Positions 48,944 through 57,649 of a DNA stretch of 64,000 nucleotides are shown in pieces; within the stretch, counting starts at the first letter, position 1; the number at the start of each line of letters is the position of its first letter. Both the position numbers and the translations under genes were made by a program. The DNA is from Pseudomonas sp. RSB 5.4 (GTDB lineage: Bacteria > Pseudomonadota > Gammaproteobacteria > Pseudomonadales > Pseudomonadaceae), in the NCBI RefSeq assembly GCF_037126175.1, contig NZ_CP146986.1:5146501-5210500 (forward strand). Direction: 5' to 3'. Below the pieces are notes generated by a model. That model made no database searches. It worked only from the letters and a program-made list of their open reading frames with translations, and was not told the DNA's origin.

Positions 48944-50509
48944 TCAGCGGCTCAGATACATCCGCGTCGTCAGCAGATACACCGGCAACCCGGACACCAC
49001 TATCAACAACGCCGCATAAGGCGCTGCCGCCGCAAACTCGACATTCGCGGTATGCGCCCACACTTCCGTCGCCAGCGTATTAAGCCCGGTCGGACTCAGT
49101 AGCAGCGTCGCCGTCAATTCCTTCATCGCATCCAGAAACACCAGCGCAAACGCCGCGCCCAGTGCCGGGAAGATGATCGGCAGGGTCACCCGGCAAAACG
49201 CGGTGAACGACGAAGCACCCAGCGTGCGTGCCGCTTCTTCCAGCTGCGGCGCAGCCTTGTTCAGTGCCGTGCGAATCGGCGCCTGTGCCAATGGCAGAAA
49301 CAGCAGCGCATAGGCGATCAGCAGCAATGCCGAGGTCTGGTACAGCGCCGGCACGTAGTGCAGGGCGAAATACACCAGCGTCAGCGCAATCACCAGGCCT
49401 GGCAAGGCGTGGAGCAGATACGGCAAGCGCTCGGCCCAGATCGCCAGTCGACCCTTGTAACGCACCACCAGCAGCCCCACCGGCACTGCCAGCAGCAAGC
49501 ACAAAGCTGCGCCACCGAGCGACAAGGCCAGCGAAGACAGCAGAGCCTCGGTGATCGCTGCGACCGGGAAGGCCGCCGATGAGCCAACCGCCAGCCAGTA
49601 CGCGAGCATGCCCAGCGGAATCCCGCTGCCGACGATCGCCAGCAGCAGACAATACAGCTGACCGACAACGGCCCATGGCCCGAGACGCACTTGTTCGGCC
49701 TGACGCGCCGCGCCTTGGCCTGTACGCACATGCCGACCCTTGCCGCGCACCCGCAGCTCCAGCCACAACAGCATCAGGCACAGCGCGAGCAACACCGCCG
49801 AAAGCATCGCGGCGTTGGCGTTGCTGAATTCCAGTTCGAATTGCTGATAGATCGCCGTGGTGAAGGTTTGCAGGCCGATGATCGACAGCGCGCCGAATTC
49901 GACCAGCATGTGCAGGGCAATCAGCAGCGAGCCGGCCAGCAGCGACGGCCAGAGCAGCGGCAGGGTGACGCGGAAGAACACGCCCCAGCGATTCTGCCCC
50001 AAAGTGCGAGCCGACTCTTCGAGGGACGGATCGAGGTTGCGCAGGGTTGCCGCGACCGGCAGAAAGATCAGCGGATACTTCGACAGGCTCATCACTAGAA
50101 TCGCCCCGCCAAGACCTTCGAACTGCGCGCTCAACGACACCCAGGTGAAGCTGCTGACAAACGCCGGCACCGCAAACGGCAGGCACAGAATCACCCCCCA
50201 CAAGCGTCGTCCCGGTAGATTGCTGCGCTCCAGCAGCCACGCCAGTGACAGGCCGATCACGCCGCAAGTCAGCGTTACGCCGACCATTAACGCCAGGGTG
50301 TTGCGCAGCAGACCGAATACGTAAGGGCGCCACAACAGGTGCAGCGCTTCGGCCCAACCGGCCTGCCAGGCTTTCAGGCCGACATAGGCCAGAGGCAACA
50401 GGCTCATGACCACCAGCAATAACACCGGCAGCACCAGCCAGATCGACGGCCGCTTGCGTTGTGGCACGTAACCCCCGCGCGCGGCGGGGGCGGATAACGA
50501 TGCGGCCAT
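48944..50509 (-). CDS. hitB: Ferric iron ABC transporter permease (HitB/FbpB type)
   Basis: The inner-membrane permease imports Fe(3+) delivered by the periplasmic binding protein. The 521-aa product is a fused double permease with about 12 transmembrane segments. Each half has an EAA loop that contacts the ATPase: LEESARTLGQNRWGVFFRV near residue 165 and LEEAARTLGASSFTAFCRV near residue 430. Its start overlaps the stop of the binding-protein gene (TGATG). No ATPase gene follows, so it must use one encoded elsewhere. The symbol is by similarity to the Pseudomonas hitAB pair. Confidence 0.88.
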   Translation of the reverse strand: MAASLSAPAARGGYVPQRKRPSIWLVLPVLLLVVMSLLPLAYVGLKAWQAGWAEALHLLWRPYVFGLLRNTLALMVGVTLTCGVIGLSLAWLLERSNLPGRRLWGVILCLPFAVPAFVSSFTWVSLSAQFEGLGGAILVMSLSKYPLIFLPVAATLRNLDPSLEESARTLGQNRWGVFFRVTLPLLWPSLLAGSLLIALHMLVEFGALSIIGLQTFTTAIYQQFELEFSNANAAMLSAVLLALCLMLLWLELRVRGKGRHVRTGQGAARQAEQVRLGPWAVVGQLYCLLLAIVGSGIPLGMLAYWLAVGSSAAFPVAAITEALLSSLALSLGGAALCLLLAVPVGLLVVRYKGRLAIWAERLPYLLHALPGLVIALTLVYFALHYVPALYQTSALLLIAYALLFLPLAQAPIRTALNKAAPQLEEAARTLGASSFTAFCRVTLPIIFPALGAAFALVFLDAMKELTATLLLSPTGLNTLATEVWAHTANVEFAAAAPYAALLIVVSGLPVYLLTTRMYLSR

Positions 50510-51519
50510 CAGTTCAGGCCAACTTCACGTTCCAGCTCCAGCGCTTCTTCGGCGTTGCCCAGGTCGGCCGGGGTCACGTTTGGCGCTTGCAGCTCGCTGA
50601 ACGGCTTGAGGCCGCGATCCGATTCCATGCCTTTGTGCATCGGGTATTCGGCGGTGGTCTGAGTGATCACGCGCTGGCCTTCCTCACTGGCCATGTAGGC
50701 GAGGAATTGTTGGGCTTCTTTTGGATGCTTGCTGGATTTCAGCACGGCAGCGCTGGATACAGTGATCAGCCCGCCGACGTCGCCGCCGGTGAAGTAATGC
50801 AGTTTCGAGTCGAGCTTGCCTTTCTCGCGTTGCAGGGCGAACCAGTAATAGTTGTTCACCAGCACGGTGGCGACTTCGCCGTTTTCCACGGCTTTGAGGG
50901 CGACCATGTTGTTGCTGTAAGTCTTGCCGAAAGCGCGCAGGCCGGTCAGCCATTCTTCGGCGGCGTCGCGACCGTGCATCTTGATGATCGCCACGGCCTG
51001 TTCCTGAAATGCACCGCTGGTCGGGACGAAGCCGACTTTGCCTTGCCACTTCGGATCGGAGAATTCCATCACCGACTTCGGCAGGTCTTTTTCATCGACC
51101 AGTTTCGGGTTGTAGGCGACTACACGAACCCGGGCGGTGACGCCGATCCAGGTGCCGTTGCCGGCGACGTATTGCTTGGGCAGCACGGCCAGCGTGGCGT
51201 CGTCGGTCTTGGCCAGCAGACCTTGCTCGCCGAGGTTGTTCAGTGGCGGGGATTCTTCGGTGTAGATCACGTCGGCGGGGGAGCGGTCGCCTTCTTCGAT
51301 GACCTGGCTGGCGAGCTGGTTGCTGCTGCCCTTGCGTACATTGACGTGGATACCGGTCTTGGCCTCGAAGGCCTTGGCGATCGCATCGCCGACTTCCTTG
51401 TGTTGACCGTTGTAGAGCGTCAGGGAAACTGCATCGGCTGCCTGGGTGAGGGGAGTGGCGAGTGCCAGGCCGAGCAGGGTGAAGGTCAAGCCGCGGCGCA
51501 GGGTATTTCGAAACATCAT
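50509..51519 (-). CDS. hitA: Ferric iron periplasmic binding protein (HitA/FbpA type)
   Basis: The 336-aa precursor has a signal peptide (about residues 1-27, ending LTQAADA). The mature part is an FbpA-type class of periplasmic iron-binding protein: LTLYNGQHKEV at the N terminus, then SSNQLASQVIEEGDRSPADVIYTE near residue 65, and a tyrosine-rich ligand region with the adjacent pair in NNYYWFA, where the two Tyr would bind Fe(3+). It is the first gene of the hitAB-like operon and is preceded by a Fur-type box. Two in-frame ATGs (51519 and 51516) are both possible starts. Confidence 0.9.
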   Translation of the reverse strand: MMFRNTLRRGLTFTLLGLALATPLTQAADAVSLTLYNGQHKEVGDAIAKAFEAKTGIHVNVRKGSSNQLASQVIEEGDRSPADVIYTEESPPLNNLGEQGLLAKTDDATLAVLPKQYVAGNGTWIGVTARVRVVAYNPKLVDEKDLPKSVMEFSDPKWQGKVGFVPTSGAFQEQAVAIIKMHGRDAAEEWLTGLRAFGKTYSNNMVALKAVENGEVATVLVNNYYWFALQREKGKLDSKLHYFTGGDVGGLITVSSAAVLKSSKHPKEAQQFLAYMASEEGQRVITQTTAEYPMHKGMESDRGLKPFSELQAPNVTPADLGNAEEALELEREVGLN

Positions 51520-51556
51520 TCGCAGGGTTCCTCACTGTCGCATTGCAAAAACTTGC

Positions 51557-51580
51557 AACAATGATAAACGATATTGTTTC
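51557..51580 (-). promoter_or_regulatory. Candidate Fur box upstream of hitA
   Basis: An AT-rich inverted repeat, aacaat (51557-51562) and attgtt (51573-51578), flanks gataaacgat. Read on the minus strand it contains TATCgTTTATCATT, close to the Fur consensus half-sites. It starts 38 bases upstream of the hitA ATG, where it would cover the promoter. Confidence 0.62.
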
Positions 51581-51675
51581 TCAAGTGCGCCTTGCGGGGA
51601 GGGCAGAGGTTTGCTAGAGCATGATCTGGTGATCATGTGTGGCGAGGGAGCTGCAGGTTTTCAAACGCCAGAAAG

Positions 51676-51703
51676 GCAAAAACCCGCTTTCGCGGGTTTT
51701 TGG
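51676..51703 (-). terminator. Terminator after tRNA-Leu copy 1
   Basis: caaaaacccgc tttc gcgggtttttg hairpin with a T-run on the minus strand, 32 bases beyond the tRNA 3' end. The hairpin core is identical to that at 51938-51966. Confidence 0.9.
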
Positions 51704-51734
51704 GAAACTCAAGATCGTGACCTTGAGTTTGAAT

Positions 51735-51821
51735 TGGTGCCCAGAAGAAGACTCGAACTTCCACGACCGTAAGGTCACCAGCACCTGAAGCTGGCGTGTC
51801 TACCAATTTCACCATCTGGGC
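51735..51821 (-). tRNA. tRNA-Leu (anticodon CAG), copy 1
   Basis: An 87-nt class II tRNA with encoded CCA. The acceptor stem GCCCAGA pairs with TCTGGGC, the anticodon stem CCAGC/GCTGG encloses loop TTCAGGT (anticodon CAG), and the long variable arm is tgacc ttac ggtc-like. The T loop is gTTCGAgt. It decodes CUG, the major leucine codon of this genome. Confidence 0.96.
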
Positions 51822-51856
51822 ATTCATCGCGAGCGTTGCCGCTGTTGATGTGGCGC

Positions 51857-51885
51857 ACTATACGGAGCGCTTTTTGATCTGTAAA
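51857..51885 (-). promoter_or_regulatory. Sigma70 promoter for tRNA-Leu copy 1
   Basis: On the minus strand: TTTACA (51885-51880), 17-base spacer, TATAGT (51862-51857), followed by GCGCC, a GC-rich discriminator typical of stringently controlled stable RNA genes. About 35 bases upstream of the tRNA. Confidence 0.85.
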
Positions 51886-51937
51886 CCCCTGATTTAATTT
51901 TAGTTAATCGGTTTTAACAAATCGGTTGCTTAGAATG

Positions 51938-51966
51938 CAAAAAACCCGCTTTCGCGGGTTTTTGTG
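51938..51966 (-). terminator. Terminator after tRNA-Leu copy 2
   Basis: caaaaaacccgc tttc gcgggtttttg hairpin, 37 bases beyond the 3' end of tRNA copy 2 and upstream of the promoter of copy 1, so each tRNA is its own unit. Confidence 0.9.
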
Positions 51967-52002
51967 TGAGCCTTGAAACTGATCTAGTCTCAAACTCGAA
52001 AT

Positions 52003-52089
52003 TGGTGCCCAGGAGAAGACTCGAACTTCCACGACCGTAAGGTCACCAGCACCTGAAGCTGGCGTGTCTACCAATTTCACCACCTGGGC
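52003..52089 (-). tRNA. tRNA-Leu (anticodon CAG), copy 2
   Basis: An 87-nt tRNA with encoded CCA, the same as copy 1 except in the acceptor stem, where GCCCAGG pairs with CCTGGGC; the change is compensated on both sides. Anticodon loop TTCAGGT. The two copies are exactly 268 bases apart, start to start. Confidence 0.96.
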
Positions 52090-52124
52090 ATCTCGTCAAC
52101 GTGTGTACGTCGTCGATGGCGCGC

Positions 52125-52153
52125 ACTATACGGAGAGCCTTTTTAACTGTAAA
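52125..52153 (-). promoter_or_regulatory. Sigma70 promoter for tRNA-Leu copy 2
   Basis: On the minus strand: TTTACA (52153-52148), 17-base spacer, TATAGT (52130-52125), then GCGCGCC discriminator. The promoter sequence is almost the same as for copy 1. Confidence 0.85.
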
Positions 52154-52314
52154 CCCCTGTCAGCAAAAAAAATGAATTTTTTTACCGGCGGTGTTCAAAA
52201 GGGCTTTCAGGCGTCGATACAAGCCTATAGAAGGGCCTTATAGAGTCGGAAATTTCCCGTTTGATGGCGCCTATGCCAAACTAACCCGCATATAGACAAG
52301 GTGAAAACTCTCTA

Positions 52315-54948
52315 ATGGCCGATTGGCAGTCCCTCGATCCCGAGGCCGCTCGTGAAGCGGAAAAATATGAAAACCCTATTCCCAGCCGCGAACTGATCCT
52401 TCAGCACCTTGCTGATCGAGGTTCGCCTGCTGCCCGTGAGCAACTGGTCGAAGAGTTTGGTCTGACCACCGAAGACCAGATCGAAGCCCTGCGCCGCCGT
52501 CTGCGCGCCATGGAGCGCGACGCTCAATTGATCTACACCCGCCGTGGCACCTATGCGCCAGTGGATAAGCTCGACCTGATCCTCGGCCGCATCAGCGGTC
52601 ACCGTGACGGTTTCGGTTTCCTGGTGCCGGACGACGGTAGCGATGACCTGTTCATGAGCCCGGCGCAGATGCGTCTGGTGTTCGATGGTGATCGCGCGCT
52701 GGCCCGTGTTTCCGGTCTTGATCGTCGCGGGCGCCGTGAAGGCGTGATCGTCGAGGTGGTGTCCCGTGCCCACGAAACGATCGTCGGTCGCTACTTCGAA
52801 GAGGGCGGTATCGGTTTCGTCGTTGCCGACAACCCGAAGATCCAGCAGGAAGTGCTGGTCACCCCGGGCCGCAACGCCAACGCGCAGATCGGTCAGTTCG
52901 TCGAGGTGAAGATCACCCACTGGCCGACGCCGCGCTTCCAGCCGCAAGGCGATGTGGTCGAAGTGGTCGGCAACTACATGGCGCCGGGCATGGAAATCGA
53001 TGTCGCGCTGCGTACCTACGACATTCCGCATGTCTGGCCTGAAGCGGTGCTGAAAGAAGCCGCCAAGCTCAAGCCGGAAGTCGAAGAAAAAGACAAAGAG
53101 AAGCGTGTCGACCTGCGCCATCTGCCGTTCGTCACCATCGACGGCGAAGATGCCCGCGACTTCGACGACGCGGTCTACTGCGAAGCCAAGCCCGGCAAGC
53201 TGCGCCTGTTCTCCGGCGGCTGGAAGTTGTACGTGGCGATTGCCGACGTTTCCAGCTACGTGAAGATCGGTTCGGCGCTGGACAACGAAGCCCAGGTGCG
53301 CGGCAACTCGGTGTATTTCCCCGAGCGCGTGGTGCCGATGCTGCCTGAGCAGCTGTCCAACGGCCTGTGCTCGCTGAACCCGCACGTCGATCGTCTGGCC
53401 ATGGTTTGCGAGATGACCATCTCCAAGTCCGGCGAAATGACCGACTACTGCTTCTATGAAGCGGTAATTCACTCCCACGCCCGCCTGACCTACAACAAGG
53501 TCAGCGCGATGCTGGAAACTCCGAAAGCCACCGAAGCGCGCAAGCTTCGCGGCGAATACACCGACGTGGTGCCGCACCTCAAGCAGCTCTATGCGCTGTA
53601 CAAAGTGTTGCTGGCTGCCCGTCACGTGCGTGGCGCGATCGATTTCGAAACGCAGGAAACCCGAATCATCTTCGGTTCCGAGCGCAAGATTGCCGAAATC
53701 CGTCCGACCACCCGTAACGATGCGCACAAGCTGATCGAGGAATGCATGCTGGCGGCCAACGTGGCCACCGCCGAATTCCTCAAGAAACACGAAATCCCTG
53801 CGCTGTACCGCGTCCACGACGGCCCGCCACCGGAGCGTCTGGAAAAACTGCGCGCGTTCCTCGGCGAACTCGGCCTGTCTCTGCACAAAGGCAAGGATGG
53901 CCCGTCGCCGAAGGACTATCAGGCCCTGTTGGCCAGCATCAAGGACCGTCCGGATTTCCATCTGATTCAGACCGTGATGCTGCGCTCCCTGAGTCAGGCG
54001 GTGTACAGCGCCCAGAACGAAGGTCACTTCGGCCTGAATTACGAAGCCTATACCCACTTCACTTCACCGATCCGTCGTTACCCGGACCTGCTCACGCACC
54101 GCGCCATCCGCAGCGTGATCCATTCGAAACAGGACACTCCGCACGTTCGTCGTGCCGGGGCGATGACCATTCCGAAGGCGCGCATCTATCCGTATGACGA
54201 AGCGGCGCTGGAACAACTCGGCGAGCAGTGCTCGATGAGCGAGCGCCGTGCCGACGAAGCCACCCGCGACGTGGTGAACTGGCTCAAGTGCGAGTTCATG
54301 AAGGATCGCGTCGGTGAGTCGTTCCCGGGCGTGATCACTGCGGTGACCGGTTTTGGCCTGTTCGTCGAGCTGACCGATATCTACGTCGAAGGCCTGGTGC
54401 ACGTCACCGCGCTGCCGGGCGATTACTACCACTTCGATCCTGTGCATCATCGCCTGGCGGGCGAGCGCACCGGTCGCAGCTTCCGTCTTGGCGATACCGT
54501 TGAAGTGCGCGTGATGCGCGTCGACCTCGACGAGCGCAAGATCGACTTCGAGATGGCCGAAAAAACCATCAGCGCGCCGATTGGTCGCAAGAAGCGCGGT
54601 AGCGAAACAACTGCTCCGGCAGCGACCAAGGCTGCGGAAGAGAAGGCGCCGGCGAAAACCGCCAGCCGTCGTCCAGCCAAGGAAAAGGCTGCCGAGGCCT
54701 ATCGCCCGAGCGATGCCGTGGCGAAAAACGCCGAGCTGCGCAAAAGCCGTGAAATGAAGAAGGCCTTGCTGGCCGACGCCAAAAGCGGTGGTAAAGCGGC
54801 GTCTGGGGGAAAGACCGGACGGTCGGCGCCTGACAAGGCTGCCGGCGGCAAGCCAGCCAAACCGAGCAAACACCGTAAAGGCCCGCCGAAAGCGGGTTCG
54901 GCTCCAGCCAAAAGTGGCGGGTCGCGTAAACCGAAGGCGAAGTCATGA
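52315..54948 (+). CDS. rnr: Ribonuclease R
   Basis: RNase R is a processive 3'-5' exoribonuclease that degrades structured RNA. The 877-aa product has an N-terminal winged-helix/HTH, cold-shock domains (about residues 75-230), the RNB catalytic domain with D-G-E-D-A-R-D-F-D-D-A (metal-binding Asp residues, about residue 280), an S1 domain (about 660-745) and a long Lys/Ala-rich tail (about 755-877) that binds RNA or the ribosome. rlmB overlaps its end by 4 bases (ATGA). The gap upstream holds the divergent tRNA promoters. Confidence 0.98.
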   Translation: MADWQSLDPEAAREAEKYENPIPSRELILQHLADRGSPAAREQLVEEFGLTTEDQIEALRRRLRAMERDAQLIYTRRGTYAPVDKLDLILGRISGHRDGFGFLVPDDGSDDLFMSPAQMRLVFDGDRALARVSGLDRRGRREGVIVEVVSRAHETIVGRYFEEGGIGFVVADNPKIQQEVLVTPGRNANAQIGQFVEVKITHWPTPRFQPQGDVVEVVGNYMAPGMEIDVALRTYDIPHVWPEAVLKEAAKLKPEVEEKDKEKRVDLRHLPFVTIDGEDARDFDDAVYCEAKPGKLRLFSGGWKLYVAIADVSSYVKIGSALDNEAQVRGNSVYFPERVVPMLPEQLSNGLCSLNPHVDRLAMVCEMTISKSGEMTDYCFYEAVIHSHARLTYNKVSAMLETPKATEARKLRGEYTDVVPHLKQLYALYKVLLAARHVRGAIDFETQETRIIFGSERKIAEIRPTTRNDAHKLIEECMLAANVATAEFLKKHEIPALYRVHDGPPPERLEKLRAFLGELGLSLHKGKDGPSPKDYQALLASIKDRPDFHLIQTVMLRSLSQAVYSAQNEGHFGLNYEAYTHFTSPIRRYPDLLTHRAIRSVIHSKQDTPHVRRAGAMTIPKARIYPYDEAALEQLGEQCSMSERRADEATRDVVNWLKCEFMKDRVGESFPGVITAVTGFGLFVELTDIYVEGLVHVTALPGDYYHFDPVHHRLAGERTGRSFRLGDTVEVRVMRVDLDERKIDFEMAEKTISAPIGRKKRGSETTAPAATKAAEEKAPAKTASRRPAKEKAAEAYRPSDAVAKNAELRKSREMKKALLADAKSGGKAASGGKTGRSAPDKAAGGKPAKPSKHRKGPPKAGSAPAKSGGSRKPKAKS

Positions 54949-55709
54949 GTCAGTTGGAAAAAATCTACGGCGTTCACGCGGTAGAAGCGTTGCTGCGTCA
55001 CCACCCGAAACGCGTCAAGCAGATCTGGCTGGCCGAAAGCCGCAACGATCCGCGCGTGCAGACCCTGATCGAACTGGCCAACGAAAATCGTGTGCAGATC
55101 GGTCAGGCCGAGCGCCGCGAAATGGACGCCTGGGTTGAAGGCGTGCACCAGGGCGTGGTGGCGGACGTCAGTCCGAGTCAGGTCTGGGGCGAGGCGATGC
55201 TCGATGAGCTGCTCGACCGCACCGAAGGCGCACCGCTGTTGCTGGTGCTCGACGGCGTGACCGACCCACACAACCTCGGCGCCTGCCTGCGTTCGGCGGA
55301 TGCTGCCGGCGCGCTGGCGGTGATCGTGCCCAAGGACAAGTCGGCAACCCTGACGCCGGTGGTGCGTAAAGTGGCCTGCGGCGCGGCGGAAGTGATTCCG
55401 CTAGTGGCGGTGACCAACCTCGCGCGCACTCTGGAAAAGCTCCAGCAACGTGGTCTGTGGGTGGTCGGCACGGCGGGTGAGGCCGAGGTCAGCATTTATG
55501 ACCAGGACCTGACCGGTCCGACCATCCTGATCATGGGCGCCGAAGGCAAAGGCATGCGTCGCCTGACCCGCGAGCACTGCGACTATCTGGTGAACCTGCC
55601 GATGGCCGGTAGCGTCAGCAGCCTCAACGTGTCCGTGGCAACCGGCGTGTGCCTGTTCGAAGCGCAGCGTCAACGCGGTGCCAAGGCCAAGGCTGCAGCC
55701 AAGAAATAA
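54945..55709 (+). CDS. rlmB: 23S rRNA (guanosine(2251)-2'-O)-methyltransferase RlmB
   Basis: RlmB methylates the 2'-OH of G2251 in the peptidyl-transferase P loop. The 254-aa SpoU-family protein has an N-terminal RNA-binding domain (EKIYGVHAVEALLRHHPKRV) and a trefoil-knot SAM domain with D-G-V-T-D-P-H-N-L-G-A, I-L-I-M-G-A-E-G-K-G-M and L-P-M-A-G-S-V-S-S-L-N-V-S. Its start overlaps the rnr stop, so the two are one unit. Confidence 0.97.
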   Translation: MSQLEKIYGVHAVEALLRHHPKRVKQIWLAESRNDPRVQTLIELANENRVQIGQAERREMDAWVEGVHQGVVADVSPSQVWGEAMLDELLDRTEGAPLLLVLDGVTDPHNLGACLRSADAAGALAVIVPKDKSATLTPVVRKVACGAAEVIPLVAVTNLARTLEKLQQRGLWVVGTAGEAEVSIYDQDLTGPTILIMGAEGKGMRRLTREHCDYLVNLPMAGSVSSLNVSVATGVCLFEAQRQRGAKAKAAAKK

Positions 55710-55727
55710 GGCTGTACGCAAACAAAC

Positions 55728-55817
55728 TGTGGGAGGGGGCTTGCTCGCGAAAGCGGTGTTTCAGACAACAATAATGTTGCCTGATGAAACGCATTCGCGA
55801 GCAAGCCCGCTCCCACA
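55728..55817. repeat. Paired inverted REP repeat (family A), slightly diverged
   Basis: Arm 1 (55728-55752) has ggggg where the other copies have gcggg; arm 2 (55793-55817) starts attcgcgag in place of cttcgcgag. Between the arms, caaca and tgttg form a small extra hairpin. The element takes up most of the first third of the 309-base rlmB-rpsF gap; the remainder is the rpsF promoter and leader. Confidence 0.88.
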
Positions 55818-55871
55818 GTGTTTTGTGCGAAGGCAAAGAAATGGTGATTGTTCAAATAATCACCAATTGCC

Positions 55872-55900
55872 TTGCACCTCTGCAGTCCCTTCTCTACAAT
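55872..55900 (+). promoter_or_regulatory. Sigma70 promoter of the rpsF operon
   Basis: TTGCAC (55872-55877), 17-base spacer, TACAAT (55895-55900). A leader of about 110 bases follows up to rpsF and ends with gtttttgagcggcaggctac then aacccgtaaggagc. Its length and position are compatible with the S6:S18 autoregulatory leader known in many bacteria; I did not verify the fold. Confidence 0.75.
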
Positions 55901-56018
55901 TGCGCCCCTTGCTGTGACGGCAGGCACGCATGTGCCCCGCGCCAGCAAGTCCATAAGTGTCATTCACTCCTTGTCTGACCGTTTTTGAGCGGCAGGCTAC
56001 AACCCGTAAGGAGCATTC

Positions 56019-56441
56019 ATGCGTCATTACGAAATCATCTTTCTGGTCCACCCTGACCAGAGCGAGCAAGTCGGCGGCATGGTTGAGCGTTACACCAAGC
56101 TGATCGAAGAAGACGGCGGCAAAATCCACCGTCTGGAAGACTGGGGCCGTCGTCAACTGGCCTACGCAATCAACAATGTTCACAAGGCTCACTACGTGAT
56201 GCTGAACGTTGAGTGCACTGGCAAGGCCCTGGCCGAGCTGGAAGACAACTTCCGCTACAACGATGCAGTGATCCGTAACCTGGTCATCCGTCGCGACGAA
56301 GCCGTTACCGGCCAGTCCGAGATGCTCAAGGCTGAAGAAAACCGCAGTGAGCGCCGTGAGCGTCGCGACCGTCCTGAGCACTCCGACGCTGATGGCGTTG
56401 AGGGTGATGACAGCGACAACAGCGATAACGCTGACGAGTAA
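56019..56441 (+). CDS. rpsF: 30S ribosomal protein S6
   Basis: S6 binds with S18 on the 30S platform. The 140-aa product has the S6 fold ([17 protein letters not shown] onwards) and an acidic tail of about 30 residues ([18 protein letters not shown]) ending in Glu, the substrate for RimK glutamylation in Pseudomonas. The ATG follows AAGGAG. rpsR is 28 bases downstream. Confidence 0.98.
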   Translation: MRHYEIIFLVHPDQSEQVGGMVERYTKLIEEDGGKIHRLEDWGRRQLAYAINNVHKAHYVMLNVECTGKALAELEDNFRYNDAVIRNLVIRRDEAVTGQSEMLKAEENRSERRERRDRPEHSDADGVEGDDSDNSDNADE

Positions 56442-56469
56442 TCCACGGACCTTTTAAGGAGCCTATCAA

Positions 56470-56700
56470 ATGGCACGTTTCTTCCGTCGTCGTAAATTCT
56501 GCCGCTTCACCGCTGAAGACGTGAAAGAGATCGATTACAAAGATCTCAACACTCTGAAAGCCTACGTATCCGAGACCGGCAAAATCGTTCCAAGCCGCAT
56601 CACCGGTACCAAAGCTCGTTATCAGCGTCAGCTGGCCACCGCTATCAAGCGCGCCCGCTTCCTGGCCCTGCTGGCCTACACCGACAGCCACGGCCGCTGA
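56470..56700 (+). CDS. rpsR: 30S ribosomal protein S18
   Basis: The 76-aa small basic protein partners S6 on the 30S platform ([20 protein letters not shown]). AAGGAG lies 7 bases upstream of the ATG. Second gene of the S6-S18-(DUF2232)-L9 operon. Confidence 0.98.
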
Positions 56701-56736
56701 GACCGGGCAGTCGACAAGTAGCAAAGGATTGAATGC

Positions 56737-57630
56737 ATGCGTGCCATAGCTGAGTTCATCATGCGCGGCCGCATGCAGGCCACTCTCGTAGTGGCCGGGT
56801 GTGCAACATTGCCGTTGTTGTATTGGTTGGGTGCTGCCGCCGGGAGCCTGGTGCTTCTGCGGCGCGGACTGACGGACGCCATTGGCGTTCTGTCCCTGGG
56901 GCTGCTGCCGGCATTGATCTGGTGGCTGTATGCCGATGATCCACGGGCACTTCTGGTGCTGCTGGGGTCTTCGGGGCTTGCGTTGGTGTTGCGCGCAAGC
57001 GAATCCTGGGTCCGCACGCTGCTGGTCAGCGTAGTGATTGGAGTGGTGTTTTCAGTGGTGCTCGGGGCAGCGTTTGCGGCCCAGATCGAGATGCTCGCGC
57101 AGGCCTTGATAAAGGTCATGCCGGCGCTTCTTGGTGAAACCTACAAGCAATTGTCGGTCGATGAGCAAGCGCGCTTCGCGTCCCTGATTGCACCAGTCCT
57201 GACCGGACTGATTGCGGCTCTGTTGCAGATCGTCAGCGTGCTGAGCCTGATTGTCGGGCGTCATTGGCAGGCGTTGTTGTACAACCCGGGTGGTTTTGGT
57301 CGCGAGTTTCGCGCCATCCGGATCCCGCTGGGGCCGGCGATGTTGCTGCTGGCGTTGATGCTTCTGGGCCCGAATCTCGGTGCACAGATGGCCATGTTGA
57401 CGCCGTTGTGCAGTGTACCGCTGGTGTTCGCCGGACTCGCCCTGATTCACGGGCTGGTCGGGCAGAAGCGACTGGCCGGTTTCTGGCTGGTGGGGTTGTA
57501 CGTCACGCTGCTGTTGTTCATGCAGCTGCTCTATCCGTTGCTCGTGGTTCTGGCCATTGTCGACAGCCTGATTGATTTTCGCGGTCGTCACGTGTCGAAA
57601 GACACCGATAACGCGAACGGTGAAGGTTAA
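56737..57630 (+). CDS. DUF2232 (YybS-like) membrane protein inside the ribosomal operon
   Basis: The 297-aa polytopic inner-membrane protein has about eight hydrophobic segments, from residue 15 (ATLVVAGCATLPLLYWL) to 280, and a short polar C terminus. It belongs to the DUF2232/YybS family, whose function is unknown. The same gene is found between rpsR and rplI across Pseudomonas. The ATG at 56737 has AAAGGA 9 bases upstream; an overlapping ATG at 56733 is out of frame. Its steady place among S6, S18 and L9 implies growth-linked expression. Confidence 0.9.
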   Translation: MRAIAEFIMRGRMQATLVVAGCATLPLLYWLGAAAGSLVLLRRGLTDAIGVLSLGLLPALIWWLYADDPRALLVLLGSSGLALVLRASESWVRTLLVSVVIGVVFSVVLGAAFAAQIEMLAQALIKVMPALLGETYKQLSVDEQARFASLIAPVLTGLIAALLQIVSVLSLIVGRHWQALLYNPGGFGREFRAIRIPLGPAMLLLALMLLGPNLGAQMAMLTPLCSVPLVFAGLALIHGLVGQKRLAGFWLVGLYVTLLLFMQLLYPLLVVLAIVDSLIDFRGRHVSKDTDNANGEG

Positions 57631-57649
57631 AAGTTAAGAGGATTTCCAC

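Noticed and set aside
52312..54057. Minus-strand open frame opposite rnr
   Set aside because: Antisense shadow of rnr; no motif and it would read against the rnr start.
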